From: Caballeronia sp. TF1N1
GTDB taxonomy: Bacteria; Pseudomonadota; Gammaproteobacteria; Burkholderiales; Burkholderiaceae
Assembly (NCBI RefSeq): GCF_022878925.1
Contig: NZ_CP084626.1
Coordinates: forward strand, 806,001 to 870,000
Reading direction: 5' to 3'
Length of the DNA: 64,000 bases
Part shown: one piece after another, positions 55,161-64,000 of the stretch
Position numbering within the stretch: position 1 is the first letter of the stretch
Layout of the letters: each line of letters starts with the position of its first letter
Made by a program: the position numbers and the translations under genes
Notes under the pieces: generated by a model
What the model was told of the DNA's origin: nothing
Databases searched by the model: none
What the model saw: only the letters and a program-made list of their open reading frames with translations

Positions 55161-56354
55161 TTATCGGCTGAAAAGCGAGCCCAGGCGATGAACCGCTTCC
55201 TCCAGCTTTGCGTACGCCGTCGCGTATGAAACCCGGATATAGCGCTCCGGCGCATGAAAGCCGAAATCGGCGCCTGGTACGAGCACGACGCCTGCATCGT
55301 GAAGCATCGATTGCGTGAGCGCGCCACTGTGGCCGGCTGCGGGGTGCGCGACGCTCATCGTGTCCGCATAGACGTAGAAGGCGCCGTCGGGCGTGACCGG
55401 CACGCCAAAGCCCAGCGAACGCAACGCCGGCACGATGTAATCGCGCCGGCGCTTGAATTCGAGGCGGCGCGCTTCGTAGATCGCGATTGTCTCCGGCTCG
55501 AAGCAGGCGAGCGCCGCGTGCTGCGCCAGCGCCGATGCGCAGATGAAAAGATTCTGCGAGAGCTTCTCGACTGCCGGAACCATTGCGTGCGGCACGACCA
55601 GCCAGCCGAGCCGCCAGCCGGTCATGCTGAAATACTTCGAAAAGCTGTTTACGGTAACGACATCGTCGCCGAAGGAGAGCGCCGAGATGGGCTTCGCGTC
55701 GTAGCTCAAGCCCTGATAGATCTCGTCGACGATCGTGAAGCCGCCGCGCGCGCGCACCGCATTCACGATGCGCTTCAGTTCATCCGGCGCGATGGACGTG
55801 CCCGTCGGGTTCGACGGCGACGCCAGCAATACGCCGCGCGTTTGCGGCCGCCAGTATTCCTCGACGTGAGCCGCCGTCAACTGAAAGCGCTCGGCCGGAC
55901 CGCTTGGGATCAGCACGGGCTTGCCGTCCGCCGCCGACACGAAATGCCGGTTGCACGGATAGCACGGGTCGGGCATCAGCACTTCGTCGCCGTGATCGAC
56001 GAGCGTCATGCACGCGAGCAACAGCGCCGCCGATGCACCCGCCGTCACCACGATGCGCTGCGGGTCGACCGTGAGGCCGAACGCATCGCGATAGTGCTGC
56101 GAGATCGCCTCGCGCAACGCGGTCACGCCGAGCGCATTCGTGTATTGCGTGACGCCGCGCTGCAAGGCATCCGCGGCGGCGCGCGTGACCGGTTCGGGCG
56201 CCGTGAAATCCGGCTCGCCGATACCCATATGGATGATGTCGCGCCCCGCGCGTTCCAGCGCCTGCGCGTCCTTCATCAACTCCATCACGTAGAACGGCTC
56301 GATCGCGTCGACCCGTGACGCAAGCCGCACCAGCGGATCGGTGGCGGTGTTCAT
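55161..56354 (-). CDS. PLP-dependent aminotransferase, class I/II
   Basis: 397 residues. The PLP lysine lies in [27 protein letters not shown] and [10 protein letters not shown] are standard class I motifs, and [13 protein letters not shown] is the C-terminal arginine motif. It is an aspartate/aromatic-type aminotransferase of unknown preference. It overlaps nusB by four bases and ends the hemL-rib-nusB block, a position conserved in Burkholderia. Confidence 0.9.
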   Translation of the reverse strand: MNTATDPLVRLASRVDAIEPFYVMELMKDAQALERAGRDIIHMGIGEPDFTAPEPVTRAAADALQRGVTQYTNALGVTALREAISQHYRDAFGLTVDPQRIVVTAGASAALLLACMTLVDHGDEVLMPDPCYPCNRHFVSAADGKPVLIPSGPAERFQLTAAHVEEYWRPQTRGVLLASPSNPTGTSIAPDELKRIVNAVRARGGFTIVDEIYQGLSYDAKPISALSFGDDVVTVNSFSKYFSMTGWRLGWLVVPHAMVPAVEKLSQNLFICASALAQHAALACFEPETIAIYEARRLEFKRRRDYIVPALRSLGFGVPVTPDGAFYVYADTMSVAHPAAGHSGALTQSMLHDAGVVLVPGADFGFHAPERYIRVSYATAYAKLEEAVHRLGSLFSR

Positions 56355-56779
56355 CTGCGCGCCTGCGCCTCGGTCGGACGCAAGGCGACCGCGAGCTTGT
56401 CGAGCACGCCGTTCACGTACTTGTAGCCATCCGAACCGCCGAACGTCTTGGTCAGCTCGACCGCCTCGTTAATCACCACGCGATACGGAATGTCCAGGTG
56501 ATGCTTGAATTCGAACGCGGCGACCAGCAGAACCGCGCGCTCCACCGGCGACAGTTGCTCGATCGGCCGGTCGAGACACGGCTGCAACTGCTCGGAGAGC
56601 ACGTCGGCTTCCTTGATCACGCCGTGCAGAATGGCATCCAGATGCTCATGGTCGGCCTTGTCGAAGCCCTGCGCATTGCGCAACTGCGCGTCGATCTCGC
56701 CGCCGGGCGCACCCGACAGCAGCCATTGATAAAGCCCTTGCGTCGCGAGTTCACGCGAGCGGCGTCGAGCGCTCTTCAT
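56351..56779 (-). CDS. nusB: Transcription antitermination factor NusB
   Basis: 142 residues, all-helical NusB fold. [35 protein letters not shown] and [19 protein letters not shown] are conserved blocks. It binds boxA RNA with NusE to prevent early termination in rRNA operons. It overlaps ribH and the aminotransferase gene by four bases each. Confidence 0.96.
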   Translation of the reverse strand: MKSARRRSRELATQGLYQWLLSGAPGGEIDAQLRNAQGFDKADHEHLDAILHGVIKEADVLSEQLQPCLDRPIEQLSPVERAVLLVAAFEFKHHLDIPYRVVINEAVELTKTFGGSDGYKYVNGVLDKLAVALRPTEAQARR

Positions 56780-57279
56780 GCGCGGTCCTCGTCTTCGTCT
56801 TCTTCGTCGTCGCCGCCGAGCTGTTCCAGCGCGACGGAAAGATTCGCCATTTCAACTGCCACGCGTGCCGCATCGCGGCCTTTTTCCGTCATGCGCGCGA
56901 CGGCTTGTTCGTCGTTTTCGGTCGTCAGCACGGCGTTCGCCACCGGCACGCCGAAGTCGAGCGCAATGCGCGAAATGCCCGAGCCGCTTTCGTTCGAAAC
57001 CAGTTCGAAGTGATACGTCTCGCCGCGCACCACGGCGCCGAGCGCGATCAGCGCGTCGAACTGGCCGGATTCCGCGAGTTTTTGCAGCGCCAGCGGAATT
57101 TCGAGCGCGCCCGGCACGGTGACGAGCAGCACGTCTTCGCCGATCACGCCGAGGCGTTCCAGCTCTTCGATGCATGCATCGGCAAGGCCATTGCACACGG
57201 GTTCGTTGAAGCGCGACTGCACGATGCCGATGCGCAGACCGTCACCGTCGAGATTCGGCTGGTATTGTCCGATTTCCAT
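56776..57279 (-). CDS. ribH: 6,7-dimethyl-8-ribityllumazine synthase
   Basis: 167 residues. [25 protein letters not shown] and [16 protein letters not shown] are the lumazine synthase motifs. It condenses 5-amino-6-ribitylaminouracil with dihydroxybutanone phosphate. The tail is a run of acidic residues ([13 protein letters not shown]). It follows ribBA by 36 bases. Confidence 0.97.
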   Translation of the reverse strand: MEIGQYQPNLDGDGLRIGIVQSRFNEPVCNGLADACIEELERLGVIGEDVLLVTVPGALEIPLALQKLAESGQFDALIALGAVVRGETYHFELVSNESGSGISRIALDFGVPVANAVLTTENDEQAVARMTEKGRDAARVAVEMANLSVALEQLGGDDEEDEDEDRA

Positions 57280-57315
57280 GAATGAGTTCCGTTGGTTTGG
57301 AATGAGTTGATGCGT

Positions 57316-58479
57316 TCAGGCAGAGCGCAGATGCGAGACCGGCGTGTCCGCGGGCGCAGCGGTCGCGGGGCAGCCGGGCATGGCGATGAAGCCGGTCACT
57401 TCGAGCCCGTAGCCCGACATGCTGCCGAGCTTGCGCGGATTCGCGAGCACCTGCATCTTGCCGACGCCCAGGTCGCGCAAGATCTGCGCGCCGATGCCAT
57501 AAGTCTTGAAGTCGATGGGACGGCGCTTCAGTTCGAGCGCCTTGTCCTTCTCGTCGAACGCGCGAAACACGTCCACGAGTTGTTCCTTGGTGTCGCCGCA
57601 GTTGAGCATGACGATGGCGCCGAGATCGCGCGCGGCGATTTCCTTCATGGCCGCGTCGATGGTCCATGAATGCGTGGAGGAATCGATCTCGAGCAAGTCG
57701 AGCACCGAAAGCGGCTCGTGCACACGCACCGGCGTTTCGCGGTCGGGCGAGGGCGTGCCGCGCACGAGCGCGATATGCGGCGAACGCGTCGGCTCGTCAC
57801 GATACAGCACCGCGCGAAACGAACCGTGAGCGGTCTGCATGATGCGCTCGCCGACCTTTTCGATGATGGATTCCGTCCGGCTGCGATAGTGGATCAGGTC
57901 GGCGATGGTGCCGATCTTGAGCCCGTGCTGATCCGCGAATTCCATGAGGTCGGGCAGGCGCGCCATCTCGCCGTCGTCCTTGATGATTTCGCAGATGACG
58001 GATGCGGGCGTGAGGCCCGCTAGCGCGGTCAGATCGCAGCCGGCTTCCGTGTGGCCGGCACGCACGAGCACGCCGCCTGGCTGCGCCATGATCGGGAACA
58101 CGTGGCCCGGCTGCACGATGTGCTCGGCGCGCGCGTCGTGCGCGACCGCCGCCGCGACCGTGCGCGCGCGGTCGGAAGCCGAAATGCCGGTGGTCACGCC
58201 TTCGGCCGCCTCGATGCTGACCGTGAACGCGGTGCCGTACTGCGTGCCGTTGCGGTGGGTCATGAGTGGCAAATTCAGTTGCTTGCAGCGCTCTTGCGTG
58301 AGCGTGAGGCAGATCAGGCCGCGACCGTGCTTCGCCATGAAATTGATCGCTTCCGGCGTGACGAAATCGGCTGCGACGAGGAGGTCGCCTTCGTTTTCGC
58401 GGTCTTCCTCGTCGACGAGGATCACCATCCGCCCGGCTTTCAGTTCAGCGATGATCTCTGGAGTGGTGGCGATCGGCAT
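57316..58479 (-). CDS. ribBA: 3,4-dihydroxy-2-butanone 4-phosphate synthase with degenerate GTP cyclohydrolase II domain
   Basis: 387 residues. Residues 1-205 are an intact DHBP synthase (VDEEDRENEGDLLVAADFV, HTEAGCDLTALAGL). Residues about 210-387 have the cyclohydrolase II fold (ILRDLGVGKMQVLANPRKL). However, the zinc motif (SECLTGDVFGSLRCDCG in active enzymes) and the QEGRGIG loop are missing. Active RibA should therefore be encoded elsewhere, as in RibBX-type proteins. The start at 58479 is preferred over the longer frame. The upstream gene ribE is separated from it by a toxin-antitoxin pair. Confidence 0.95.
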   Translation of the reverse strand: MPIATTPEIIAELKAGRMVILVDEEDRENEGDLLVAADFVTPEAINFMAKHGRGLICLTLTQERCKQLNLPLMTHRNGTQYGTAFTVSIEAAEGVTTGISASDRARTVAAAVAHDARAEHIVQPGHVFPIMAQPGGVLVRAGHTEAGCDLTALAGLTPASVICEIIKDDGEMARLPDLMEFADQHGLKIGTIADLIHYRSRTESIIEKVGERIMQTAHGSFRAVLYRDEPTRSPHIALVRGTPSPDRETPVRVHEPLSVLDLLEIDSSTHSWTIDAAMKEIAARDLGAIVMLNCGDTKEQLVDVFRAFDEKDKALELKRRPIDFKTYGIGAQILRDLGVGKMQVLANPRKLGSMSGYGLEVTGFIAMPGCPATAAPADTPVSHLRSA

Positions 58480-58560
58480 GATGGCGTCCCGAAGGGGTCC
58501 GGATTGGGAAAGGGCGTATTTTACGCCACCGATGATGGACAGTCGGTGAAATCGCGGCGT

Positions 58561-58580
58561 CGCCTGCACAGGCGATTTTT
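58561..58580 (+). terminator. Hairpin with T-run between ribBA and the toxin-antitoxin pair
   Basis: CGCCTG/CAGGCG stem with a two-base apex, followed by ATTTTT on the plus strand. No plus-strand gene precedes it. It may insulate the antitoxin promoter, or it may be a chance hairpin. Confidence 0.4.
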
Positions 58581-58699
58581 CCTATTCCTTCCGGACGACT
58601 GGCGCGGCCTCATGCGGCCTGAGATGATACGAATTCCTTATCCTTTGCGAGTGTGAATTCTGTACCATGTTGAGTACGTTAAATAGCACGGAGCCTAAA

Positions 58700-59047
58700 A
58701 TGGCTTTTACCCCCAAAGACGTCATCTCCCTTTCGCAGGCGCGTGCGAATTTGTCGGAGCTCATTGACGAAGTGCAGAAGGGCACGGACAAGATCATCAC
58801 GAAGAACGGCGAAGCTAGCGTCGCGTTGATCAGCACGGAGAAGCTGGAGCACTACTATCGCGCGGAGCGGGCGCGGATTCATTTGCTGTTGCTGGAGGAC
58901 GCCAAGGAAGCGATCGCGGCGTGGAAGGCAGGGGAGCCGACGGAGGATGCGGGCGAGTATTTCGCACGCACTCGGGCGCGCTTGCGCGCGGAGCGCGAGG
59001 AACGCGAAAGAAAAGCGCAGGAAGGGGGCAATGCCGATGCCGAATGA
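58700..59047 (+). CDS. Phd/YefM family antitoxin
   Basis: 115 residues. The N-terminus DVISLSQARANLSELIDEVQ, then IITKNGEASVALIS, is the Phd/YefM DNA-binding fold. The charged C-terminal half (ARLRAEREERERKAQ) would wrap the toxin. GGAG lies seven bases before the ATG. Two GTAC half-sites (58662-58677) upstream may be its own operator, as these antitoxins usually repress their operon. It overlaps the toxin start by 17 bases. The pair sits on the plus strand inside the leftward riboflavin block. Confidence 0.85.
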   Translation: MAFTPKDVISLSQARANLSELIDEVQKGTDKIITKNGEASVALISTEKLEHYYRAERARIHLLLLEDAKEAIAAWKAGEPTEDAGEYFARTRARLRAEREERERKAQEGGNADAE

Positions 59048-59441
59048 TGGACGCAGGCGTGCGACGGTCCGCATCTCGAGCAAATTCAAGACTCGAATCG
59101 CGGATATCGAACGCTACTGGATTCGTTTGGACCTGCCTGAGAGCTTCGAGCGAATGTTCGAAGCGCTGGAGACAAAGGCAAAGCCTCTGCTCGAGCGCTT
59201 TCCGGCAATTGGCCGAGTCTTCCTCAACACCGACCCCGATACCTATCAGGCAATACTGGCCTGCGAAGAACTTATCGAAGAAACCGAGGAAGCCAAGAAG
59301 CGCGCCGAACTACGCGAACACGTGTTCGAAGACTACGTGCTTCTGTACCTTCTGATTGGCGACACGGTGCTGCTCACGTCCATTCGCCACACCAAGGAAG
59401 TCTCCTTCGACTTCGATCACATCTGGGGCCCCGAGCGCTGA
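59031..59441 (+). CDS. RelE/ParE superfamily toxin
   Basis: 136 residues. The RelE/ParE fold is suggested by VRISSKFKTRIADIERYW, then FPAIGRVFL, YVLLYLLIGDTVLLTSIRH and the C-terminal FDFDHIWG. It is probably a ribosome-dependent mRNA interferase or gyrase poison; the sequence does not decide which. AGGA lies eight bases before the ATG at 59031; 59037 is an alternative. It is translationally coupled to the antitoxin. Confidence 0.82.
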   Translation: MPMPNDGRRRATVRISSKFKTRIADIERYWIRLDLPESFERMFEALETKAKPLLERFPAIGRVFLNTDPDTYQAILACEELIEETEEAKKRAELREHVFEDYVLLYLLIGDTVLLTSIRHTKEVSFDFDHIWGPER

Positions 59442-59476
59442 GCCGCGCCGCGCCAAAGCTCCAAGACCGGAAAGCA

Positions 59477-60091
59477 TCACGACGCGTTCATCATCCGCTC
59501 GACATAGCGCGCGATCAGGTCGATCTCCAAATTGACCTTCACGCCCGGCTTGAGCGCTTTGAGCGTCGTGACTTCGACGGTATGCGGAATGAGGTTGATG
59601 GAGAATTCGCAGCCATCGGCGCGGTCGCTGACCGAGTTGACCGTGAGGCTCACGCCATTTACCGTAACCGAACCCTTGTAGGCCAGGTACTTGCCGATCT
59701 CCTTCGGCGCGACGACGCGCAATTCGTGCGATTCGCCCACGCGTTCGAAACGCGACACTTCGCCAAGGCCATCCACATGGCCCGAGACCAAGTGGCCGCC
59801 CAGCCGGTCATGCGCGCGCAACGCCTTTTCCAGATTCACTTCGTCGCCCGCGTGGCCGAGTCCGACCGTCTTGTTGAGGCTTTCGCGCGAGACATCGACA
59901 TCGAAGGCATTCGCGGTCTTTTCGATGACCGTCATGCACGCGCCCTGAATGGCGATGCTGTCGCCCAGTTCGACATCCGCGAGATCGAGACCGCCTGCCG
60001 TGACCGTCAGGCGCACGCCCGCTTCCGGCTCCGCGCCAAGCGGCGTGACTTGGTCGATACGGCCTACCGCGCTGACAATTCCTGTGAACAT
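59477..60091 (-). CDS. ribE: Riboflavin synthase, alpha chain
   Basis: 204 residues in two lumazine-binding repeats, each opening with a strand-turn (MFTGIVSAVGRI; then GGHLVSGHVDGLGEV). GDSIAIQGACMTV and KGSVTVNGVSLTVN are the paired core motifs. It dismutates two lumazine molecules to riboflavin. It follows ribD by 49 bases. The next rib gene, ribBA, is 1 kb away, beyond the toxin-antitoxin insertion. Confidence 0.96.
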   Translation of the reverse strand: MFTGIVSAVGRIDQVTPLGAEPEAGVRLTVTAGGLDLADVELGDSIAIQGACMTVIEKTANAFDVDVSRESLNKTVGLGHAGDEVNLEKALRAHDRLGGHLVSGHVDGLGEVSRFERVGESHELRVVAPKEIGKYLAYKGSVTVNGVSLTVNSVSDRADGCEFSINLIPHTVEVTTLKALKPGVKVNLEIDLIARYVERMMNAS

Positions 60092-60140
60092 CGACTGCTT
60101 CCTTTAACTTGACGAGCTGACTTGGCCGGACCCACGCGGA

Positions 60141-61262
60141 TCAGCACGCGTCGGTGGTGACATTTGCCTCGGCGAAACGCGCAAGAATGCGCAAGTCGTC
60201 GCCGAGCCGGTCTATACGATGAAACTTGAGATGCGCGCGCGCATCCAGCGTGGCGGGCGGCGCGAAGTCGAACATGCCGGGCGCGCTGCCGAGAAGGCTT
60301 GGCGCGAGATACACCAGCAGTTCATCGACACAGCCTTCGCGCAATAGCGAGCCATTGAGCTTGTGCCCGGCTTCGACGTGCAATTCGTTGATGCCGCGAT
60401 CCGCAAGCGCGATGAGCACGGCGGGCAGATCGACCTTGCCCTGTTCGTTGGGCAGTTCGATCAGCTCCGCGCCCTTCGCACGCAACGCCGCGACGCGCGC
60501 GGGATCGGCGTTGGCCGAATGGAAGATCCACGCTGGCGGGCCTTCCAGCATGCGTGCATCGAGCGGCACGTCCAGACGGCTGTCGATCAGAACGCGCTGC
60601 GGCTGGCGCGGCGTTTCGACCGCGCGCACGGTCAGTTGCGGGTTGTCCTCGCGCACCGTGCCTATGCCCGTGAGGATGGCGCAGGCGCGTGCGCGCCATG
60701 CGTGGCCGTCGGCACGCGCGTCCTCACCCGTGATCCACTGGCTTTCGCCCGAGGGCAAACCCGTGCGGCCATCGAGCGTCGCGGCCACTTTCATGCGCAC
60801 CCACGGCCGCCGCCGCGTCATGCGCGACACGAAGCCGATGTTCATCTCGTGCGCCTCGTGCGCGAGCAGACCGCAGCGCACGTCGATGCCCGCATCGCGC
60901 AACATCACGAGACCGCGCCCGGAGACGGTCGGGTTCGGATCTTCCATCGCGGCGATCACTTTTTCCACGCGCGCGTCGATGAGCGCCTGCGCGCACGGCG
61001 GCGTGCGCCCGAAATGGCTGCACGGTTCGAGCGTGACGTAAGCGGTTGCGCCACGCGGGTCCTTGCCGCGCGAACGCGCGTCCTTGAGCGCGCGGACTTC
61101 GGCGTGATCCAGACCGGCCGGTTGCGTGAAGCCCGTGCCGATCACTTCGCCGTTCTTGACCAGCACGCAGCCGACGCGCGGATTGGGCGTTGTCGTGTAC
61201 ATGCCGCGCGAGGCGAGCGCGAGCGCGCGCTCCATGTGCGTGAAGTCGGTTTGCGAAAACAT
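60141..61262 (-). CDS. ribD: Bifunctional pyrimidine deaminase/reductase RibD
   Basis: 373 residues. The N-terminal deaminase has zinc ligands H53 and E55 (HAEVRAL) and C81/C90 (EPCSHFGRTPPC). The C-terminal reductase domain starts near 150 (RPWVRMKVAATLDGRTGLPS) and includes NELHVEAGHKLNGSLL. It performs the second and third steps of riboflavin synthesis from GTP. It lies 21 bases downstream of hemL, so it is probably co-transcribed. Confidence 0.96.
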   Translation of the reverse strand: MFSQTDFTHMERALALASRGMYTTTPNPRVGCVLVKNGEVIGTGFTQPAGLDHAEVRALKDARSRGKDPRGATAYVTLEPCSHFGRTPPCAQALIDARVEKVIAAMEDPNPTVSGRGLVMLRDAGIDVRCGLLAHEAHEMNIGFVSRMTRRRPWVRMKVAATLDGRTGLPSGESQWITGEDARADGHAWRARACAILTGIGTVREDNPQLTVRAVETPRQPQRVLIDSRLDVPLDARMLEGPPAWIFHSANADPARVAALRAKGAELIELPNEQGKVDLPAVLIALADRGINELHVEAGHKLNGSLLREGCVDELLVYLAPSLLGSAPGMFDFAPPATLDARAHLKFHRIDRLGDDLRILARFAEANVTTDAC

Positions 61263-61283
61263 CGCGGTCGCCGCGCCCGAGGT

Positions 61284-62567
61284 TTAAGCCGCGAGCGACG
61301 CGAATGCGCCGCGCGCCGCTTCGAGGGTTGCGTCGATCACGGCGTCGTCGTGCGCGCTGGAGACGAAACCGGCTTCGAATGCCGATGGCGCGAAGTACAC
61401 GCCGGCATCGAGCATGGCGTGGAAGAACGCGTTGAAGCGCCGCGTGTCGCCCTGCGTGACTTCGGCAAAGCTCACCGGCACCTGCTCGGCGAAGTAAAGG
61501 CCGAACATGCCGCCGATGGAGTCGGCCGAGAAGGACACCTTGGCATCGCGCGCGGCGGCGCTCAGGCCATCGACGAGCTTGCGCGTCTGCTTCGCGAGGT
61601 CGTCGTAGAAGCCGGGGCGCTGGATCAGCTGCAAGGTCTTGAGCCCGGCCGCGACCGCGATGGGATTGCCGGACAGCGTGCCTGCCTGATACACACCGCC
61701 GAGCGGCGCGAGATGCGCCATGATGTCCCGGCGTCCGCCGAAGGCCGCGGCCGGCATGCCGCCGCCGATCACCTTGCCGAGGCAGGTCAGGTCGGGCTTG
61801 ATGCCATAGACCTGCTGCGCGCCGCCGAGCGCGACGCGAAAGCCGCACATCACTTCGTCGAAAATCAGGACCGAGCCGTACTCGTCGCAACGCGCGCGCA
61901 GTGCGTTCAGGAACTCGGGCGTCGCGCGCACGAGATTCATGTTGCCCGCGACCGGCTCCACGATCACCGAGGCGATCTCCGCGCCGAACGCCGCGAAGGC
62001 TTCGTTCAGTTGCTCGACGTTGTTGTACTCGAGCACGGTGGTGTGCTTCGCGATATCCGCGGGCACGCCCGCCGAAGTCGGATTGCCGAACGTGAGCAGG
62101 CCCGAACCCGCCTTCACGAGCAAACTGTCCGCGTGACCGTGATAGCAACCCTCGAACTTGACGATGCGGCTGCGGTCCGTGAAGCCGCGCGCGAGACGCA
62201 GCGCGCTCATGGTCGCTTCGGTGCCGCTCGACACCATGCGCACCTGTTCGATCGACGGCACGAGCTTGCAGATTTCCTCGGCGATCTCGATTTCCGCCTC
62301 GGTCGGCGCGCCGAAGGAGAAGCCGTGGGCGAGCACGCGCTGCACGGCGTCGAGCACTTCGGGATGCACGTGGCCGAGAATCATCGGGCCCCACGAGCCG
62401 ATGTAGTCGATATAGCGCTTGCCCTCGGCGTCCCAGAAGTACGGGCCTTCCGCGCGCTCGATGAAGCGCGGCGTGCCGCCGACCGAGCGGAACGCGCGCA
62501 CCGGCGAATTCACGCCGCCGGGAATGGTTTGCTGAGCGCGTTCGAAGAGGGCTTGATTCTTGGACAT
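61284..62567 (-). CDS. hemL: Glutamate-1-semialdehyde 2,1-aminomutase
   Basis: 427 residues, class III aminotransferase fold. [16 protein letters not shown] opens the protein. The PLP lysine is in [17 protein letters not shown], and [14 protein letters not shown] is the following conserved loop. It makes 5-aminolevulinate from glutamate 1-semialdehyde at the start of tetrapyrrole synthesis. The start at 62567 ([13 protein letters not shown]) matches family length. The open frame continues upstream without homology. It is the first gene of the leftward hemL-ribD-ribE run. Confidence 0.97.
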   Translation of the reverse strand: MSKNQALFERAQQTIPGGVNSPVRAFRSVGGTPRFIERAEGPYFWDAEGKRYIDYIGSWGPMILGHVHPEVLDAVQRVLAHGFSFGAPTEAEIEIAEEICKLVPSIEQVRMVSSGTEATMSALRLARGFTDRSRIVKFEGCYHGHADSLLVKAGSGLLTFGNPTSAGVPADIAKHTTVLEYNNVEQLNEAFAAFGAEIASVIVEPVAGNMNLVRATPEFLNALRARCDEYGSVLIFDEVMCGFRVALGGAQQVYGIKPDLTCLGKVIGGGMPAAAFGGRRDIMAHLAPLGGVYQAGTLSGNPIAVAAGLKTLQLIQRPGFYDDLAKQTRKLVDGLSAAARDAKVSFSADSIGGMFGLYFAEQVPVSFAEVTQGDTRRFNAFFHAMLDAGVYFAPSAFEAGFVSSAHDDAVIDATLEAARGAFASLAA

Positions 62568-62686
62568 GGATGAGGCCTGCACGGTTGTGGATGCGAAATA
62601 CGCAACGGACTGGACGCTCCGCTCAAAGCGGCAAAAGCGCGGCGCACGGTTGATGCCGACGCGCGGTCCGGTGCGAAAAACATGCT

Positions 62687-63169
62687 TCAAATTGTACCGG
62701 AGTCGTCATATTCGAGCGGGTTCGGCCGCCCGCGTCGCCCGGTGCGCGCAGTCCACAGCTTTTCGAGCGCGCCTTCCGCCATCGGCTTGATGATCGTGCC
62801 GGAACTCTGCGCGTCCCACGTCTGCACGGAAAGCGGATGCGCGCGCAGTTCGTCGCGCGTGACGACGACTTGCTCGTTCGCATCGACGAGCCAGTCGTAC
62901 ACGAAATCGATGCACAGCCGGTATCCGCGCTTCGAGTGCGCATCCGGCACTTCGTAAGGCGCGCGCGTCACATAGCCCGATGCGAACACGCCCTTCGGCT
63001 GCTGCGTCACGCGATGCACGAACACGCGGTCACCCGGCAAGAGGCCGCGCGCGGTGCCGCAGCCCCAGACGTCGGCGACGGCTTCGCCTGCGGCCACGCG
63101 TCGCGCACAGTCGGGCAGTTCGGGCCACGGCCATTTCTTCGGGCTCCAGATCAGGAGAAACGCGGTCAT
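62687..63169 (-). CDS. SRA/EVE-like (PUA-fold) domain protein
   Basis: 160 residues. [20 protein letters not shown], then [20 protein letters not shown] and [21 protein letters not shown] resemble the N-terminal module of HNH endonucleases of the ScoMcrA type. That module is an SRA/EVE-like domain that reads modified DNA. Here the module is alone, without a nuclease. Function unknown; binding of modified nucleic acid is inferred. It is divergent from the exporter gene at the window end. Confidence 0.7.
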   Translation of the reverse strand: MTAFLLIWSPKKWPWPELPDCARRVAAGEAVADVWGCGTARGLLPGDRVFVHRVTQQPKGVFASGYVTRAPYEVPDAHSKRGYRLCIDFVYDWLVDANEQVVVTRDELRAHPLSVQTWDAQSSGTIIKPMAEGALEKLWTARTGRRGRPNPLEYDDSGTI

Positions 63170-63299
63170 GGGTCTGACGAGAATTAGTGGATGGCTCAAA
63201 GCCGGAGCTTAGCGGATCGACGCGTACAATGGCCTCGCCCGGCGCCGATGCAGCACGCGCGCGGCATCCGCTCTGCACCCTTCGTCTTTTCCGAGTCCA

Positions 63300-64000
63300 A
63301 TGCCTGACACCACTGCCCGCCGGCCCGATGGCCGGCTGATTCTGTTGCTCGGCGCGCTCGCCGCCTGCGGTCCCTTGTCGATCGACATGTATCTGCCGAG
63401 TCTGCCGTCGCTCGCCGCCGCGTTCGGCACGACGCCTGCCGCCGCGCAAAGCACGCTCACGAGTTTCATGTTCGGCTTCTCGTTCGGCATGTTGCTCTAT
63501 GGCCCGCTTTCCGACGCCTATGGCCGCCGGCCGGTGTTGCTCGGCGGCATCGCGCTGTACGCGCTTGCGAGCGTCGCGTGCGCGGTGGCGTGGTCCATCG
63601 ACGCCCTCGTTTTCGTGCGCTTCCTGCAGGCGCTCGGTGCGGGCGCGGCTTCCGTGCTCGCGCGCGCCATCGCCCGCGATGCCCACGCGCCCGCCGATGC
63701 CGCCCGCGTGCTGTCGATGCTGTCCATCGTTACGTCCATTGGTCCGCTGCTCGCGCCGTTGATCGGCGGGCAATTGCTGCTGTTGGGCGGTTGGCGCGTG
63801 GTCTTTGCCGCGCTCACGCTCTTCGGCGTGGCGTGCTCCATCACCGCTTTTCTGCGCGTACCCGAAACCTGGCCGAAGGAAAAGCGCGCGGGCTCCGCGC
63901 TCGGCGCTTCGTTCGCGGCTTACGGGCACTTGTTGCGCGACCCCGTCACCTGGGGCCACATGATGTGCGGCGGCATGGCGTTCGCGTCGATGTTCGCGTA
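63300..64000 (+). CDS. Bcr/CflA family drug-resistance exporter (MFS), partial
   Basis: The first 233 codons are present and the frame runs off the right edge. About seven transmembrane helices are visible. The motifs are CGPLSIDMYLPSLPSLA in helix 1, GPLSDAYGRRPVLLGG in the loop between helices 2 and 3 (motif A) and ARAIARDA after helix 4. The family exports bicyclomycin, sulfonamides or other compounds by proton antiport. The specific substrate is unknown. Confidence 0.9.
   Translation, partial: MPDTTARRPDGRLILLLGALAACGPLSIDMYLPSLPSLAAAFGTTPAAAQSTLTSFMFGFSFGMLLYGPLSDAYGRRPVLLGGIALYALASVACAVAWSIDALVFVRFLQALGAGAASVLARAIARDAHAPADAARVLSMLSIVTSIGPLLAPLIGGQLLLLGGWRVVFAALTLFGVACSITAFLRVPETWPKEKRAGSALGASFAAYGHLLRDPVTWGHMMCGGMAFASMFA

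Noticed and set aside
58480..58699. FMN riboswitch upstream of ribBA
   Set aside because: Looked for because ribB is often so regulated. None of the conserved RFN blocks is present.
1..64000. CRISPR arrays, insertion sequences, rRNA genes
   Set aside because: No regularly spaced repeats, transposase genes with terminal repeats or rRNA segments were seen.

Overview
The window looks like a chromosomal segment of a Burkholderia sensu lato member (Burkholderiaceae, probably Paraburkholderia or Caballeronia). The basis is very high GC, the gene orders hemL-ribD-ribE-ribBA-ribH-nusB and xdhABC-add-guaD, and family membership throughout. No insertion sequence, CRISPR array, rRNA or replication origin was seen. 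Core and accessory blocks alternate.

Layout. 1-3954 (minus): two paralogous FAD dehydrogenases and a Gfo/Idh/MocA oxidoreductase, probably one operon. 4364-5998: a chemoreceptor behind a FliA-type promoter, followed by a GGDEF pseudogene. 6284-7545: a NUDIX hydrolase and a histone H1-like protein. 7991-9851 (minus): a small type VI secretion (T6SS) island of PAAR carrier, Tae4 amidase effector and membrane-bound candidate immunity protein, near tRNA-Thr(CGT). 10647-15539: fbp, pepN and a DUF4136 lipoprotein. 15744-22976: a seven-gene phosphonate operon. Four genes have known steps (PEP mutase, phosphonopyruvate decarboxylase, AEP transaminase, nucleotidyltransferases). Embedded with them are a CDP-alcohol phosphatidyltransferase, a 2-oxoglutarate/Fe(II) oxygenase and a flippase-like membrane protein, which together suggest a phosphonolipid. 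23587-32387 (minus): a complete purine catabolism operon. 32658-34685: dsbB and an amidase.

35279-41937 is a T6SS effector-delivery cluster without VgrG or structural genes: DUF6484, TIGR02270, DUF2169, a ketosynthase-like protein that has lost all three catalytic residues, a DUF4150 PAAR-like protein with a nuclease-like toxin end, a DUF3396 immunity protein and an unrecognised protein. 42284-55094 is mixed housekeeping (hemN, uppP, trmB, tRNA-Gly, yggT, a PLP dehydratase, LysE exporter, asparaginase, ubiD, a lytic transglycosylase). It holds two items not captured by ordinary gene calling: a 53-residue ORF with a perfect Shine-Dalgarno and terminator (48102-48331), and a promoter-plus-terminator unit for a short structured RNA (53553-53720). 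55161-62567 is the hemL/riboflavin/nusB block, split by an oppositely oriented Phd/RelE toxin-antitoxin pair. The window ends with an SRA/EVE-like protein and the start of a Bcr/CflA-type exporter.

How the genes work together. The purine operon imports purines and converts guanine and adenosine to substrates of a matured molybdenum hydroxylase. The phosphonate operon converts PEP to 2-aminoethylphosphonate, activates it with a nucleotide and probably attaches it to a lipid. The two T6SS islets each supply a PAAR-tipped toxin with its protector to a secretion apparatus encoded elsewhere.
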